From the NCBI RefSeq assembly GCF_947179515.1, contig NC_067476.1:55444074-55508073 (forward strand): DNA of 64,000 nucleotides, written 5' to 3'. This document shows positions 10,525 to 22,110 of this stretch, one piece after another. Position numbers and translations under genes: made by a program. The DNA is from Apodemus sylvaticus. Taxonomy: Eukaryota; Chordata; Mammalia; Rodentia; Muridae. How positions within the stretch are numbered: position 1 is the stretch's first letter; each line of letters starts with the position of its first letter. The notes under the pieces were generated by a model. The model made no database searches. It saw only the letters and a list, made by a program, of their open reading frames with translations, and was not told where the DNA came from.

Positions 10525-11515
10525 ATTAGTATATATAACTGTGCTTTTTCAAATCTGATCAGTTTGGTGTGATGAATTTATTTGAGTCTTGGGAAAGAAA
10601 CTGTTGATCAATAGATATTCAGACGGAGAACCCAGTGACACTTTCCTGACCCTTCTCTTTAGGTTCATATCAAATGGAAGTGATTACAAAATCTCGGTGC
10701 TGAGAGGCCATCGATCCCAGGCTTTAAGAGTTTACCTCAGTTGTTTCGGTGAAGGACAGCAATGCTGCATTCACACAGCCAATGAAATTATTCAATTGTG
10801 ACCCAGGGATTGGTGCTACTTCATCCAGCTATTTCTACTCTGAAACGAGGCATGCTCAAGCATTGGTAGTTACTGGGCACAGGTTTCTATAGCAGTCTGA
10901 CTGGAATGTCTCTGCAGTCGACTTAACTCACTGGACAGCTATCAAGACCTCGTGCTGGCCCACGAGGTGAGCTATGGAGGCTGAGGAACAGCACACACGT
11001 GCTACACCATGAAATAGTCAAGGTTAATTTGCTAACTATAACTCAAAACTTTGAACATAAGCTTCCTGTGTATCTGACAGCCAACCTAAATTTAACTATA
11101 ATTTTACAGAATCAATAGTGAATAACTGAAAAAAAATTTCAAATAGATTATTGTTCATTTCATTTGGGGGAAGAAATGGATGCCCTACATTCTCCTTATT
11201 ATTCCTATGAATATCTCTAAGATTGGTTCCTGTTTTAAGTGTTATTAAAACATAGAGTCAATTTGATATACATTATCCCCTATGAATAACACTGTCATCA
11301 ATCTAACCCAGATTAGATAAATTAACAAGCAAGAGGAAAGCTCATTCATCACATTAAAATTAAATATTGATGCATAAAGTGTTCATTAAATGTCTGCATG
11401 TAAGGGTCTGACACAAGGTTTGCTCACTCATAATTTTATGTTATAATTGAAGAACCAGAAAAAATGTGAGTATAAAAGCAGTTTTCTCTATTTGTCTCTA
11501 TACATGTTTCAGTGA
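10525..11515. other. Unique non-coding sequence
   Basis: AT-rich single-copy sequence. The 70-codon frame at 10589-10801 has no recognisable feature. Confidence 0.45.
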
Positions 11516-11519
11516 TCAG

Positions 11520-11625
11520 TGTAACCATGGTGACAAGCACTTGTAATCCTACTACATGGTAAACTGAGGCAGGAGAATCCTGAGTATCTGGGCTACATAG
11601 TGAGGTCCTGCCTCAAGAAAAATAC
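11520..11625 (+). mobile_element. Old B1/PB1-type SINE
   Basis: 'caagcacttgtaatcctact', 'tgaggcaggagaatcctgag' and 'tgggctacatagtgaggtcc' followed by an A-rich end match an early B1 monomer (7SL-derived). It lacks the Mus-type segment of young B1 copies. Confidence 0.75.
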
Positions 11626-11629
11626 CTCT

Positions 11630-12138
11630 TATTACATATTATTTGATAATATTTATGGAAATATGACTTTATATTTTCTTAATCTAATGTTGATGAGGGG
11701 TATGTATTTTGTAGGTCTCTCTCTCTCTTTAATTACATAATTTGGTTTTTATCAGTTCTAAAACAATGACCAGTACCAGAAATTGCTTAAAAATCTGATT
11801 TTCACAATAGTTTGAGTAGTATTGCTGTATATTATTCTCTTGAATTAATAACTCACCGAAAAAAAAGATAATAGCTCCAACTTAATACAAGCCTCATAAG
11901 ATTTGATCATCTACAAAAGACTGCCGTTGTGACTCACAGGGCGTTGTATGGGTGGATACTGTTTCTGAATTAGTTTTGAAGACATTTTTCACATTCAGAT
12001 CAATAACCACCAACTTCCTTTGTAACCCCAGAATGTTAGAAACGTAAGGTATCACAAATATAACCTCTTTTAAATCACAATATCCACTAGGCCTAGGACC
12101 AGAGCATCCATAGCCAGAGGAGGCAGGAGAACCCTGCA
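11630..12138. other. Unique non-coding sequence
   Basis: AT-rich, with no gene or repeat that I can support. Confidence 0.4.
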
Positions 12139-12226
12139 GGTGGGTGGCAGGCATGTAGGCGGTGGGTGGCAGGCATGTAGGCGGTGGGTGGCAGGCATGT
12201 AGGCGGTGGGTGGCAGGCATGTAGGC
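12139..12226. repeat. 22-bp minisatellite, four identical copies
   Basis: A 22-bp unit (ggtgggtggcaggcatg followed by taggc) repeats head to tail four times without a mismatch, at 12139, 12161, 12183 and 12205. Because 22 is not a multiple of three, the minus-strand frame through it cycles every 66 nt and gives a Pro/His/Cys-rich pseudo-repeat. Perfect identity points to recent or ongoing copy-number change. Confidence 0.97.
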
Positions 12227-12477
12227 ATGTGGACCTTCCCTCTCAGAAGATTCCCTGGGTTGGTGTAATTCCTTTGCTGATCCCATAACATGGGCAAGGA
12301 GCCAGCTCTGCGTTGCCAGCTCTAAGATTAGACTAAAGCTAAGATTCATTGCTCACACTGATCAGTCCTTGAGTTACCAAGACTTGAAAAAGGTAAAATC
12401 AGAGAATGGAGAAAAAAATAATAATAACAAGACTCAGTGTATGACTTTTTGGAAACAATATGCAAGTACATAGGCAG

Positions 12478-12690
12478 GACTGGAGAGATGGCGTAATGCT
12501 TAAGAATATTTTCTGCTGTTGCAGAGGACCAGAGTTTGGGTCCCAGTACCCATTTCCAGTGGCTCACAACTATCTGTAACTCCGTCTCCAGAGGACCCAA
12601 CACCATCCTCTGTGGGTCACATGCCTGTGCGCACATGCATATGAGTGTAGACTCACACACATATAAATGAATAAAAATTTGAAGGTACAC
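12478..12690 (+). mobile_element. B2 SINE
   Basis: It starts 'gactggagagatggcg' (box A of the tRNA-like head) and continues 'gttgcagaggaccagagttt', 'gggtcccagtacccatt', 'ctccagaggacccaacacc' and a CA/TAAA-rich 3' end. It is nearly full length and of Mus B2 type, with pol III promoter boxes still recognisable. Its own transcription cannot be judged. Confidence 0.92.
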
Positions 12691-12694
12691 ATGA

Positions 12695-14836
12695 CTTAAG
12701 AATCTTCATTTAGACACAGAACTCAAAATTCATTTAAGGGTATAACGTGATGGCTTTGTCATATGCATGGCATTGTGCAAGCACCACTGTCTAAGTTTAG
12801 ATCACAATAATACATTATTTTGAGGTAACTATTAATCATGTTCACATACATGTGGTTTTACTGAACGGAAAAAAATAAATAAAATCAGTTGCTGCTTGTG
12901 CCCTGATCTACCCTAGCTACCCTTGGGGATTGGAGGTGAGAAACACCACAGCAAGCTCGTCTGAAATCTACTGCAAGCTCCTTTAATACCCTCCGCCCAC
13001 GCCCCACGGCTCCCAAGAAAGCATCTCTTCTTAGAGTTGGCCACCACCACCATTCCTCCTACATTCAGTCACTTTAGAGATTCAGTATGATGAAATGAGA
13101 TGCGTCCGTGGTTCTGCCTGTTACTGTAGAACTGGAACTCGAGTTCAGTGAGAAGCGCAGGGTAGGAGATCTCGCTGGCCCTGACAACCTCCTGAATTTG
13201 GGGGACATTGGGTCAATCCACCCAAGTTTCAGCTGTCAACTCTGCCGGCCTTGCCCTACTCTAATCTGGCTTCATCTGGAAATGTATTTTCTGAGATGCG
13301 ACATTACACTAGTCTTATGTCACACTGAAAGTCTATGGAGAAAATCTCAAGGTCCTCATTTCTTTACCATCTTACAAGTCCTAAATTCCTTGAACGAACT
13401 TTCGCTTTCAAATGTAATTTTTCTTCTTCTTCCACTCCATCTCCAACTTCAGTCTTTTCTGGTGAGTCTCTAGGACTTTATTGCCACTCTTGGAAGGGCA
13501 TCAGGGCCAACTGTTTTGTTTTGTTTTTGTCTTTAGGGACTATTATTATTTTTGTGGCTAGACATTTAGCCAAGGAAATCTTTTCCTATTATGCAAATAG
13601 CACATTATTTTCCAAGTACTTCACACAGAGCATCCCAGCCACAGCCCATGTGGAATCTTTGTGGATTAAAATAGTAAATATACTCATCTGGGGAGAGAGA
13701 AGAAGATGTGAAGGTTATTTTATTGGAAGACCCAAATGATTAAAAAAATAAACGTAGGAAAGAAAGTTGCATATCTACAATTCTCTGTATTAACACATGT
13801 TATCTTTTGTGAGTGATGAATTCAGCCAACTTTAAGTATCTGTCTCTATTTTCTGTCCCCCGCCAGTCATAAATCCTAAAACCTACATGTGCTGATGTGC
13901 TTTGGCTTCTCCTGATAGTGCTGGCTGGAGCTCGAGGAGTTCATGTCTCCAGTTTTATTGTGTTGGGAAGACAGACAAGTCTTTCAAGTGGCTGATGGAG
14001 ATGTTGGCCATGGCCCAGCTCTCTTGGGTGATGATGTGTGGACTGTTTGCTCTACGGCACTGCTTTCCCCTGGCTAGCAATTTCCTTCAAGGCATTGTGT
14101 CCATTCTCCTCGAAGACTATGAAAAAAGTAGCAATGCTCTTCTTCTCATCAGTTAATGGGAGGGTGGGGGAGGGTAATGTGTTTGGTGAGCTTGAAAACA
14201 TGAAAGAAAATAAGCGAGAGACTAGATATGTCCACATTGGTTCAACCCTCCCTCCCTCCCACCCACATGAATTTGTGAAACCAATAAAGCTAAATTATGT
14301 AATTAAAAGGAAAGAGACCTATAAAATACATACCTGCATCAATATTATATTTATGTACCATTCTCTGCACTGGATATCAGCAAGTCCTAAAGGTCTGGCC
14401 TTTCCCATAGTCAGGCATGGAAAAGACAAGTACAGTTTAGGAAAGCACAGCCAGCTGTTTATATTATGTTAGGGGAACAATAGCTGCTGTAACAATAAAC
14501 CAGCATTTCAGCGTCTTCACAGAAACTATTTCTCAAAGAAGAGGCCAAAGATATGCTTATCTGAAGAAGGCTTTCTCTCTGCAGTCACAGAGGAGTCTGA
14601 TGCCTCTCTCGGGGCTTGGCCTTTCTAAGTCTTTAGAGTCATTTCCAGCCTTCCTGGGTAGTAGAGTAGGCAAAGCCGCTTCCCAGAAACTCCACCTCTG
14701 TTCATTCTCCAGGGTGAAAACTTGTCGTATGACCTTGGCTAGGATGGAGGAAGGCCGAGAAGTGCAGTGTGAGCCAGACAGCTGCATTCCACAGTATAGG
14801 AAGAGAAAGAAACAGAGCTGACAGAGAGCGGGAACT
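12695..14836. other. Unique non-coding sequence
   Basis: About 2.1 kb of single-copy sequence. Frames of 121 to 144 codons (13108-13473, 13335-13739, 14038-14472) show no domain and no splice-bounded conservation that I can judge. They are of the size expected by chance. Confidence 0.45.
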
Positions 14837-14838
14837 CA

Positions 14839-14904
14839 TCCCTCCCTCCCTCTCACCCTCCCACCCTCCCCCATCTCTCTCCCTCCCTTTTTTTCTCTCC
14901 CCTC
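14839..14904. repeat. Polypyrimidine-rich low-complexity tract
   Basis: CCCTCC/CTCTC-rich sequence with few purines. The Ser/Pro and Gly/Arg/Glu-rich frames here are artefacts. Confidence 0.85.
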
Positions 14905-15744
14905 TGATAATGGAAGACAATAAGAAAAACAGAAGTTTATACAGAGAGATAAGTCGGATAAAGGAAAGCACGTTTGTCCTGAGGTGGGGATACCAGTCGA
15001 TTCCAACCTGTTTCTCCAGTAAGAAAGCAGGATACAGCCTGTGCCAATTCTCACGTTCGGGTTCCCCACCACAAAGTGATCTGCCTCATTTTCTCTCTCT
15101 TCTTTTTTTTTTCCTTGAACAGCTCATAAAAATTAAGTTTAAAACAAATGTACTTCTTGTGTGAGCAGGTTTGGGTGCCCTTCAAGACTCTTAACTTGCA
15201 AAGCTCCTTTTAATGGGTGCCTTCTTACTGTCGGGGAAATGAGCCACTACCTTGAAGTTAGGTTTGTTAGCTTCTCCCCCACTCCCCCACCCCAACACCC
15301 CAAATCACTTCTATTTTTCTTATAGCCTCAGTGAGCACAGTTTCTTTCATCTTAATGTGGTCAGGGAGAAGATGAAAGGAGAATTTCCTTAATTCAATAG
15401 TGAAACTTCCCAGTTGTGAAGTACTTTGAAATACAAACTAATTAATAAGCACAACTCTCTTCAGAAGCAGTAAGAATCGCTCTGTCGTTTTCCACAGCTG
15501 AGAAGGCTGCAGTTAACGTAGGCTGCCCCAGGCTGTGCACCTCCTCTGAGAACACCAGCCCTGCATTCCCTCAGGACAGCATGCTGCCTCTCTGGAGAGT
15601 AATCAGTTTTTTGAGGGGTTGTAGCTAACAGTGACTTCCTCAGAAAGTCTACAGTGCCCCTGGCACCAGCCAGGCAATTAGTAATGTTCTTGTCACCAGC
15701 TCTGAGCTATCCATGAAGGAGAGGAAAGAAAAAGTGATTCACCA

Positions 15745-15745
<1 letters not shown>
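14905..15745. other. Unique non-coding sequence
   Basis: No gene or recognisable interspersed repeat. Confidence 0.4.
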
Positions 15746-15780
<35 letters not shown>

Positions 15781-15812
15781 ACTCTCACTCTCTCTCTCAC
15801 ACACACACACAC
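15746..15812. repeat. (TC)n-(AC)n compound microsatellite
   Basis: A TC run with CACT interruptions is followed by a CA run. Confidence 0.95.
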
Positions 15813-15814
15813 TT

Positions 15815-16744
15815 TGGGAGACTGAAAAAAAATGCTCTAACAATAATCACAGGGTGTGAGCTAAACTGGGAATCAGAAAGGCAAGGCGAAGTATTTTGTT
15901 TGTATCCTATGTTGTTAGGATCTTAATGCCACAGTTACTGTTATCCCACAGATGGAGGAATCAACCAACGCCACTGATCCCGATGGTAACCATTAGTGAG
16001 TCTTTGGCTAATGCCCTTAGTTTTTGACTTGGCTGAGCAGTGTGGTAGGCAAATAGCACTGGAGCTATTTCAGGGAAAAGCAAATGAGAGGGGGAAAAAA
16101 AACACCAGTAACTACAAAACCACAAACAACCACAGTGACATTTTGTGTACCTCAGCTCGAGCATATCTTCTGAAAAGAAACAATTGGTTTTGAAGGACTC
16201 CATAGTTGTATAATCACAAGCTGACTAGATATAGCTATCCCATGGTGTCCAGAACACTTGTGATGTCCCATAGCTAAAATACTTATTTTTTTCAGGACCA
16301 TGTCACTGTTTGGTTGTGAAGTGTAGGAGCTGTCATTGTAAATCCTGTTGGCTGTCAAGAATAAGAGAAATCCCTAAGATGGGCCTCTTTCTTCCTTCTT
16401 GGAACACATGAACGTCTAGGCTAGTGATGGACTCACAGGCATGATGAAATACGACCAGGCTATTCTGGGCTCATTTTATTTGGGATCATAGAAAGATTTT
16501 ATGTGTATGTCACAACACTGTTTGTTTAACATGAACGCCAGTGGCTCTGTGTCACTACTGAGCACTCCAAGGGCACAAGTGCAATCTGGGATGTGCTCCA
16601 CCTACAAAATAAGTATCATGTATTGAAGAGATCATATGAAAACGAACTTTCAAAGTGTCTCATTATATCTATATTTACTGTGTGTTGAAACTAAAGTATT
16701 TTAGAAAGATTGAGCTAAATACAACATCTTATTAAAATGTATAT
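15815..16744. other. Unique non-coding sequence
   Basis: AT-rich, with no gene or repeat that I can support. Confidence 0.4.
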
Positions 16745-16864
16745 CATTTGTTCTCTGTATGTAAACATCGTATATGTGAATCGTGTTCCCATGGGACAAT
16801 GTTACATTTGTTCTCTGTATGTAAACATTGTATATGTGAATCTTGTTCCCATGGGACAATGTTG
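16745..16864. repeat. 60-bp tandem duplication
   Basis: Two 60-bp units lie head to tail (16745-16804 and 16805-16864). They differ at only three positions by my alignment: catcg/cattg, atcgtg/atcttg and the last base. The unit contains 'ttgttctctgtatgtaaaca' and 'gttcccatgggacaatgtt'. The surrounding sequence is not a repeat that I recognise. Confidence 0.95.
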
Positions 16865-16883
16865 CTGTGAAACGCTTACCTAA

Positions 16884-17456
16884 ATGTTCCCTAAATACGA
16901 ACCTGCATTAGCCAATCAGGCCCAGAGCAAACCCACAGACCCACAGAAACCTCCGTTGTTAGCAGGAGCTCCCTTAAGAACGAACAGAAAGACCATGTTC
17001 AAAACAGAGGATGATTCCTGGCTTTTAAATCTGTATCTGTTGTTTTACATTTCAGTGTCAGAAAATCTATTAAGGAAATATTTTTCTCTTCCTCCCCTCC
17101 TGTGTTTCTGGGGTTCTGTTCACTGGGCATTCCATTGCCAGACTCGATCCCCGGCGGGGAAGATGTCTGTCTCACCTTCCTCCTTGACTAGCTCCCACAG
17201 GCACTTCAGCTCCCACTACTTCTCTCACCACCACAGTCCCAACACCTTCCCACGCTCAGGGCCAAGCTGGCTCAAGGCGACGGGTTGTGTGCTATTCCAG
17301 TCAGAGGAAATGTTTCCGCTACCTCAGCTCTTTATCCCGTTTTCTGTTAAGTGCCAGTGGCCAGAAATTTTGCCCTTCATTATCTCATTCCCTCATCCAT
17401 CACAATGCCAGGAATATTCCCATTATTTGTTGAATGGTTATTTAACTGAAAACTAA
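16884..17456 (+). other. 190-codon open frame, not recognised
   Basis: A methionine-started frame just after the 60-bp duplication encodes a Ser/Pro/His-rich polypeptide with no domain or motif that I recognise. A frame this long is expected about once by chance in 64 kb of six-frame sequence at this base composition. No signal peptide or recognisable codon bias is seen. I treat it as non-coding. Confidence 0.12.
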
Positions 17457-17515
17457 ATCAGTGGAGATAATTCCTTAATTGATACTGCTATTTTGGTACT
17501 TTTAATAATAACAGT

Positions 17516-17740
17516 TGGGGCTGGGGAGATGGTGACAGCTGGATGGTTACTCATACTGCTCTTGCAGAGGAGCTGAATTCAGTTCCCAGCATCTACATCT
17601 AGCATCTGAGACTGACTGGAATTCCAGCTCCAAAGGATCCAATGCCCTTTTCTGACCTTGGAGGGCACTGCGTTCATGTGCAGAACCCCTGTCTTATGAC
17701 ACAAATACACACATAATTGAAAAAAATATTTGGAGTTTGA
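17516..17740 (+). mobile_element. B2/B3-type SINE
   Basis: 'ggggctggggagatggtgac', 'ctcttgcagaggagctgaat', 'cagttcccagcatctacatc' and 'gaccttggagggcactgcgt' follow the B2 superfamily order, ending in an ACACA/TTGAAAA tail. It is diverged and is the first element of a four-SINE cluster. Confidence 0.82.
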
Positions 17741-17810
17741 TTCACAATTTAGGGAATATATGCTGATTGGCTTCCTAACAGTATTTTGGGGGCAATTCTT
17801 CTGCATTAAA

Positions 17811-17822
17811 AACATCACCTTG
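17811..17822. repeat. Left target-site duplication of B1
   Basis: The 12-mer aacatcaccttg recurs exactly at 18048-18059, on the far side of the B1 and its A-rich tail. Confidence 0.9.
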
Positions 17823-18047
17823 TCAGGTGGTGGTGACACACGCCTTTAATCCCAGCACTTGGGAAGCAGAGGCAGGCAGATTTCTGAGTTTGAGGCAGCC
17901 TGGTCTACAAAGTGAGTTCCAGGAGAGCCAGGGCTACACAGAGAAACCCTGTCTTGAAAAAGCCAAAAACAAAAAAAACAAAAAAGCAAAACAAAACAAA
18001 AAACAAAAAAAACAACCCCAAAAAACTAACCAAACAAACAAACAAAC
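17823..18047 (+). mobile_element. B1 SINE (Mus type) with long A-rich tail
   Basis: A full-length B1 body (about 17825-17960) has 'cgcctttaatcccagcactt', 'ggcagatttctgagtttgag' and 'gccagggctacacagagaaa'. An 85-nt tail of AAAC/AAAAAC units follows. Exact 12-bp target duplications on both sides define the insertion. The 'gatttctgagtt' segment is the feature I use to call Mus. Confidence 0.95.
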
Positions 18048-18059
18048 AACATCACCTTG

Positions 18060-18248
18060 AGGCCACCGAGAGGGCTCAGGAGTTAAGGGTGCTCTCTCTC
18101 TGGCAGAGGACCCTGGCTCAGTCCCAGCATCCATACTGGGTGACAGCTTGTGATTCTAGCTCTGAGGGATCTGGTGCTAACCTCTGCCCTTTTGGGCACC
18201 CACACTCATGTGCTCATGCACAGACATACACAATTGAAAATAAAAATA
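18060..18248 (+). mobile_element. B2 SINE
   Basis: 'gagggctcaggagttaaggg', 'ggcagaggaccctggctcag', 'cccagcatccatactgg' and 'caattgaaaataaaaata' give a B2 body and the start of its tail. The tail sequence resumes after the following B1 fragment ('aataaatctt' at about 18551), so the B1 fragment landed within this tail. Confidence 0.88.
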
Positions 18249-18329
18249 GCCTGGTCTACAGAGTGAGTTCCAGGACAGCCAGGGCTACACAGAGAAACCC
18301 TGTCTCAAAAAAACCAAATCCAAAAAACA
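18249..18329 (+). mobile_element. 5'-truncated B1 inside a B2 tail
   Basis: Only the 3' half of B1 is present ('gcctggtctacagagtgagt', 'gccagggctacacagagaaa', 'ccctgtctc'), fused directly to the A-rich B2 tail. Its own tail became the GAAA tract. Confidence 0.9.
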
Positions 18330-18412
<83 letters not shown>

Positions 18413-18471
18413 GAAAAAAGAAAGGAAGGAAGGAAGGAAGGAAGAAAGAAAGAAAGGAAGGAAGGAAGGAA

Positions 18472-18541
<70 letters not shown>

Positions 18542-18550
18542 AAAAGAAAA
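18330..18550. repeat. (GAAA)n/(GGAA)n expanded SINE tail
   Basis: About 220 nt of GAAA with GGAA blocks contain no pyrimidine on this strand. The Lys/Glu/Arg-rich and Phe/Leu/Ser-rich frames are repeat translations. Confidence 0.97.
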
Positions 18551-18559
18551 AATAAATCT

Positions 18560-19203
18560 TCTAAAGTAGCATTTAAGAAAAATGACCTTTTCCAGGTTGC
18601 CTATGCCCTGGTGGATCGTGACACCCTTGTATATACAGGCAACACTATTTGGCCTCAATGTGTTACAAACGACACCAACAAAACCAGGAAGAACTGTGCA
18701 TGGATCTGATCAATATACATTGTATACATGTATGGAATGTTCAAAGAATAAATTTCAGGGAATCACTTTCCAATGTATTTCATTTTTTTGGAGCACTACA
18801 TTTTATTAGATACTATTTTCCATAATTATTTCCACTAACTCAGGATGCTGTGAATATAGTATCAATGACTACAGCATGCTACGTGAAAATTATAAAGTGT
18901 AAATAGCAATGGTGTAATAATGAACACCATTGCATTTGTATAGCACAAGTTTTTGGTGGAAAGGCTGTACATATGCACATATTTGGGGGTTGAGATGGCT
19001 CCTACAGAGGGATTAATGCTGTGTTTGGAGCATTACATTGTCTAAATCCAGCCATGCTTAGAGTTGCTGGGAGTGCTACAATCTTTGCCCCAACACAAGA
19101 TGTGTAAGGTGGACTGCTGGGAACAAACCAGGACACCTGGTCACCCCTAGTTATATTTAATAAGGGTCATTTCTCAGGCAAAAGAGCTATTGTGCCGAAA
19201 GGA
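18560..19203. other. Unique non-coding sequence
   Basis: No gene. I see no clear repeat. Confidence 0.4.
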
Positions 19204-19204
19204 T

Positions 19205-19279
19205 TGGTGGGTGGATGGATGGATGGATGGACAGACAGATGGACAGACAGACAGATGGACAGGTGGATAGATGGATGGA
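19205..19279. repeat. (GGAT)/(GACA) tetranucleotide tract
   Basis: Mixed GGAT, GACA and GATA units, imperfect. Confidence 0.9.
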
Positions 19280-19284
19280 AAGAC

Positions 19285-22105
19285 ATAGCAGGGTGATAGG
19301 AAAGAAAGGACTTTACTCATAACAAAAGTCCCAGGAATTAGGACCTTGAAAAAGATAGTCTAAGATCTTGTCTTTTGTGATGGCCACTTCCTAGGCAGTA
19401 GACGCCTTGTATGTGAGAGCACCTGTCTGTTAGCTCTCCCGTCCAGAAATCAGCTAAGATGGCTTGCCTTCTCTCTTGTGGGGAAGATTCCTTCCTGGAC
19501 CGATGTTTAATGAGCCGACACCTTCCTCCTTCATTCCGAGCTCTCCATCACAGAAGCTGGAAGGAGACAATCCAAAGCTACAGCTCATTAAGGACACGGG
19601 CCTGTCGTGGTTCTCAGTTGTTCCTACTTGCCTTGGAGAAAACCTAATAGCTTTGTTCTCTTGATCAGTGCTTCCAATTAAAACTCGTGCATGTGTTATT
19701 ATCTTCACCAGAACCATGAAGAGATTGATTCCAGAGGGTGAGCCATGGTGGAATTATTCAAAATAGCCTGTGGCATTTCCCACTGTATCACCCTGCTTGA
19801 TAGAAACCCCTCACGAAAAAGGTACTACTTGGATGCCTCTTGCCACAGAGGCTTGAATTATTCCAGAGTAATCAACGTGTGACTGTCACGAGGTCTTCTA
19901 CCTTGTGCTATTTCTTTGGTTTGTTCCTTAGATCAAAATGATCCCACATAGTTAATAAGCACAAAAATATTTAGGGGACTTCTGTGCTGCCGGCGCTCCA
20001 GGATGCCGTCCAGCATTATTTAAGATTTCATTCAAAACCTCCTTTAGGGTGACTTCTGTGCACCTGCAGTGCCCGTTCAAGAAGATCAACAAATGGCTGA
20101 AGACAGATTTCTCAGCTAGAGGAAAGAATTATTACCTTACCATCAGTCTAATGAAAACAGAGGTGAAATACCAACCTGCACTAGATAAACAGCACGCCGA
20201 GCCATCCATCACACTCAGGCGCTCTGAGCCCAGCGCCCTAACCAACGCCACCTGACTACTGCGCCTGCGCAGAGGAGTTCGCCGCATCAGGGAGTTGGGC
20301 TCTTTCGTAGAGAGTTTTGTCCAAAGACCAGACTGGAATCCTTTCAGCTATTCCCTTTCCTGGTGTGAATTCCCCTTTCTGTCAGACAACAGCACCTCCA
20401 CAGGCTTTTGCTTCTCACTTTGTTATTCTCTGTTAAACTGTCGTTGTCATCCTGGGCCCTGTTTCTTTGAAATGCTCCACTCAGCATTTTCCAAGGTGAC
20501 TTTCTCAGGATCCTCTATTTCGTAATTAGCATATTCCTTCGCCCAATAGAAACCCCCTCCTATTCACTCTGGGCACAGAGTTCAAGGTGCCCAAATCTTA
20601 GGGCGAAAGATATAAATCAGACATATGTATAGACCCTTTCGCTCACTCCCCACCTACATCATTCATTTTACCCTTACAATATCTGAGAGGTAGAGAAGGC
20701 ACCGATGAGCTCACATGGGAAAAAGGTGAAGCTACAGCCTAGATGGGGGTCACTCAGAGTCAAAGAAGACAGTGAGAAACGAGAACTTTTCATAGACTCT
20801 TGACTGCGCATAACAGGTGCATTCATTTAGAGGTGGTGACTGGGTGTGGCTATTCTTCGCCTCAGAGCCCGAGGCAAATGCTAGGAGATGGCTCCTATCT
20901 CTAGATCGAGTCTTGTTTCCTTAAAGCTCCTGAGTAGAGTAGACAGAACCCTGAGCTTTGCTGTTTTCAAAACTCTGGGTGACATTCCTGTTACTGACAA
21001 TTTAAGAAGTAGATTCAAGTAGGAATGGGGACATTTCTTACACTAACCAAACAAAATTCAGTGGGGGACAGAACCTGTTTTAATGATAATTATAGCCACA
21101 GTCACTTCCTCACTAGGGGCTGCAGCCTAGAGTTTAGGGGTGAAGTCAGCATATAAGACCCGCCCACTTAGCCAAGGGTTGATCCGCCCACTTACCACTT
21201 TCAATTGTCTGTAGTTAACTGAAGTCCAAATTGTTCAATGGAAGGTTATACAAATAAGCAATATATAGGGCTTCAGCTGTGTGCCCTTACAAATAATGTG
21301 ATGAAACATTGTGTCAGTCCTTGCCTGCATCAACCCTGTGCAGGACCGCCTACTGGTTAGACGTGGTAACTATGTGGGTTATCAAACTGCCTGTCACAGT
21401 ATAAGAACATTATGTTTAATCCTTTTTTACATCTCATGGTCCCCAAACACAAGAGCAATAGGGATGGTGAAGCTGATCGACCAAGAGAAGCCAACAGGTG
21501 CCACATGACTGTTCTTAAATGAGGCACCAAAGTGGCTAAGCTCTTCAGGAAGAATGGAGTGTCCATCCGTGCACACACACACACACATACTAATTTTGTT
21601 TCTGCCTGTCAAACACCATGCTCCAATCACAGAGAAGAGTGTACATTATTAAGACAGAAAGAGAATTAAAATGTGCATGAACAAAGAGGGGGACAATCCT
21701 ACATATCAAGTTCAGCCTGATTCTCTGTGATGCATCTGTTGGGGGTCTCAGAAGTATCTGCCACCGGCTATCCCATATATCATACCCTGTAGGTTCTAGT
21801 TCCTTCTGTGACTTGTATCAGAAAATTCACTTTGCATTGTGACATTTATGTGCTGAATATCACCAAGCCAAACTTAAATATTGGTCTTTTCATTTTCCAC
21901 GTATATTCCCTGGAAAGTAAAGGAAAGCTGTAACAGTTTTAAACTATAAATTTAATGCTTTGAAAATAGTTTGCTTGTTCAGATGTATTGTTTTCTAGTT
22001 AGTAACACCCAAATCAGAGAACTACTTTTAATATTCTCAACTTAGTATCTTGCACAACTATGTGATGTTGTATGGAAGTGTTACAAATCAAGCAATGTTC
22101 TGATC
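19285..22105. other. Unique non-coding sequence with local CpGs
   Basis: About 2.8 kb of mostly single-copy sequence. Several CpGs cluster near 20205-20290, around an NRF1-type motif. A diverged antisense MIR may lie near 20655-20760. Two copies of cgcccactta occur at 21161 and 21185, just after a TATA-like atataag. No exon-like frame is recognised. Confidence 0.4.
20259..20272. promoter_or_regulatory. NRF1-type palindromic motif
   Basis: The sequence ctgcgcctgcgcag contains GCGCCTGCGC, one base from the palindromic NRF1 core GCGCATGCGC. NRF1 sites normally lie in CpG-rich promoters. Here only a few CpGs surround it, so function is uncertain. Confidence 0.4.
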
Positions 22106-22109
22106 ATTT

Positions 22110-22110
22110 C

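Noticed and set aside
12139..12226. Possible CRISPR-like repeat array
   Set aside because: The 22-bp units are directly adjacent with no spacers, and the DNA is mammalian.
12478..12560. tRNA-like head with pol III boxes
   Set aside because: It belongs to a B2 SINE body, not to a tRNA gene. The same applies to the B3 and ID-like elements elsewhere.
17912..18709. 265-codon plus-strand frame, the longest in the window
   Set aside because: It runs through B1, B2, a B1 fragment and the GAAA array. Its Lys/Glu/Arg blocks are repeat translation and the rest is SINE sequence.
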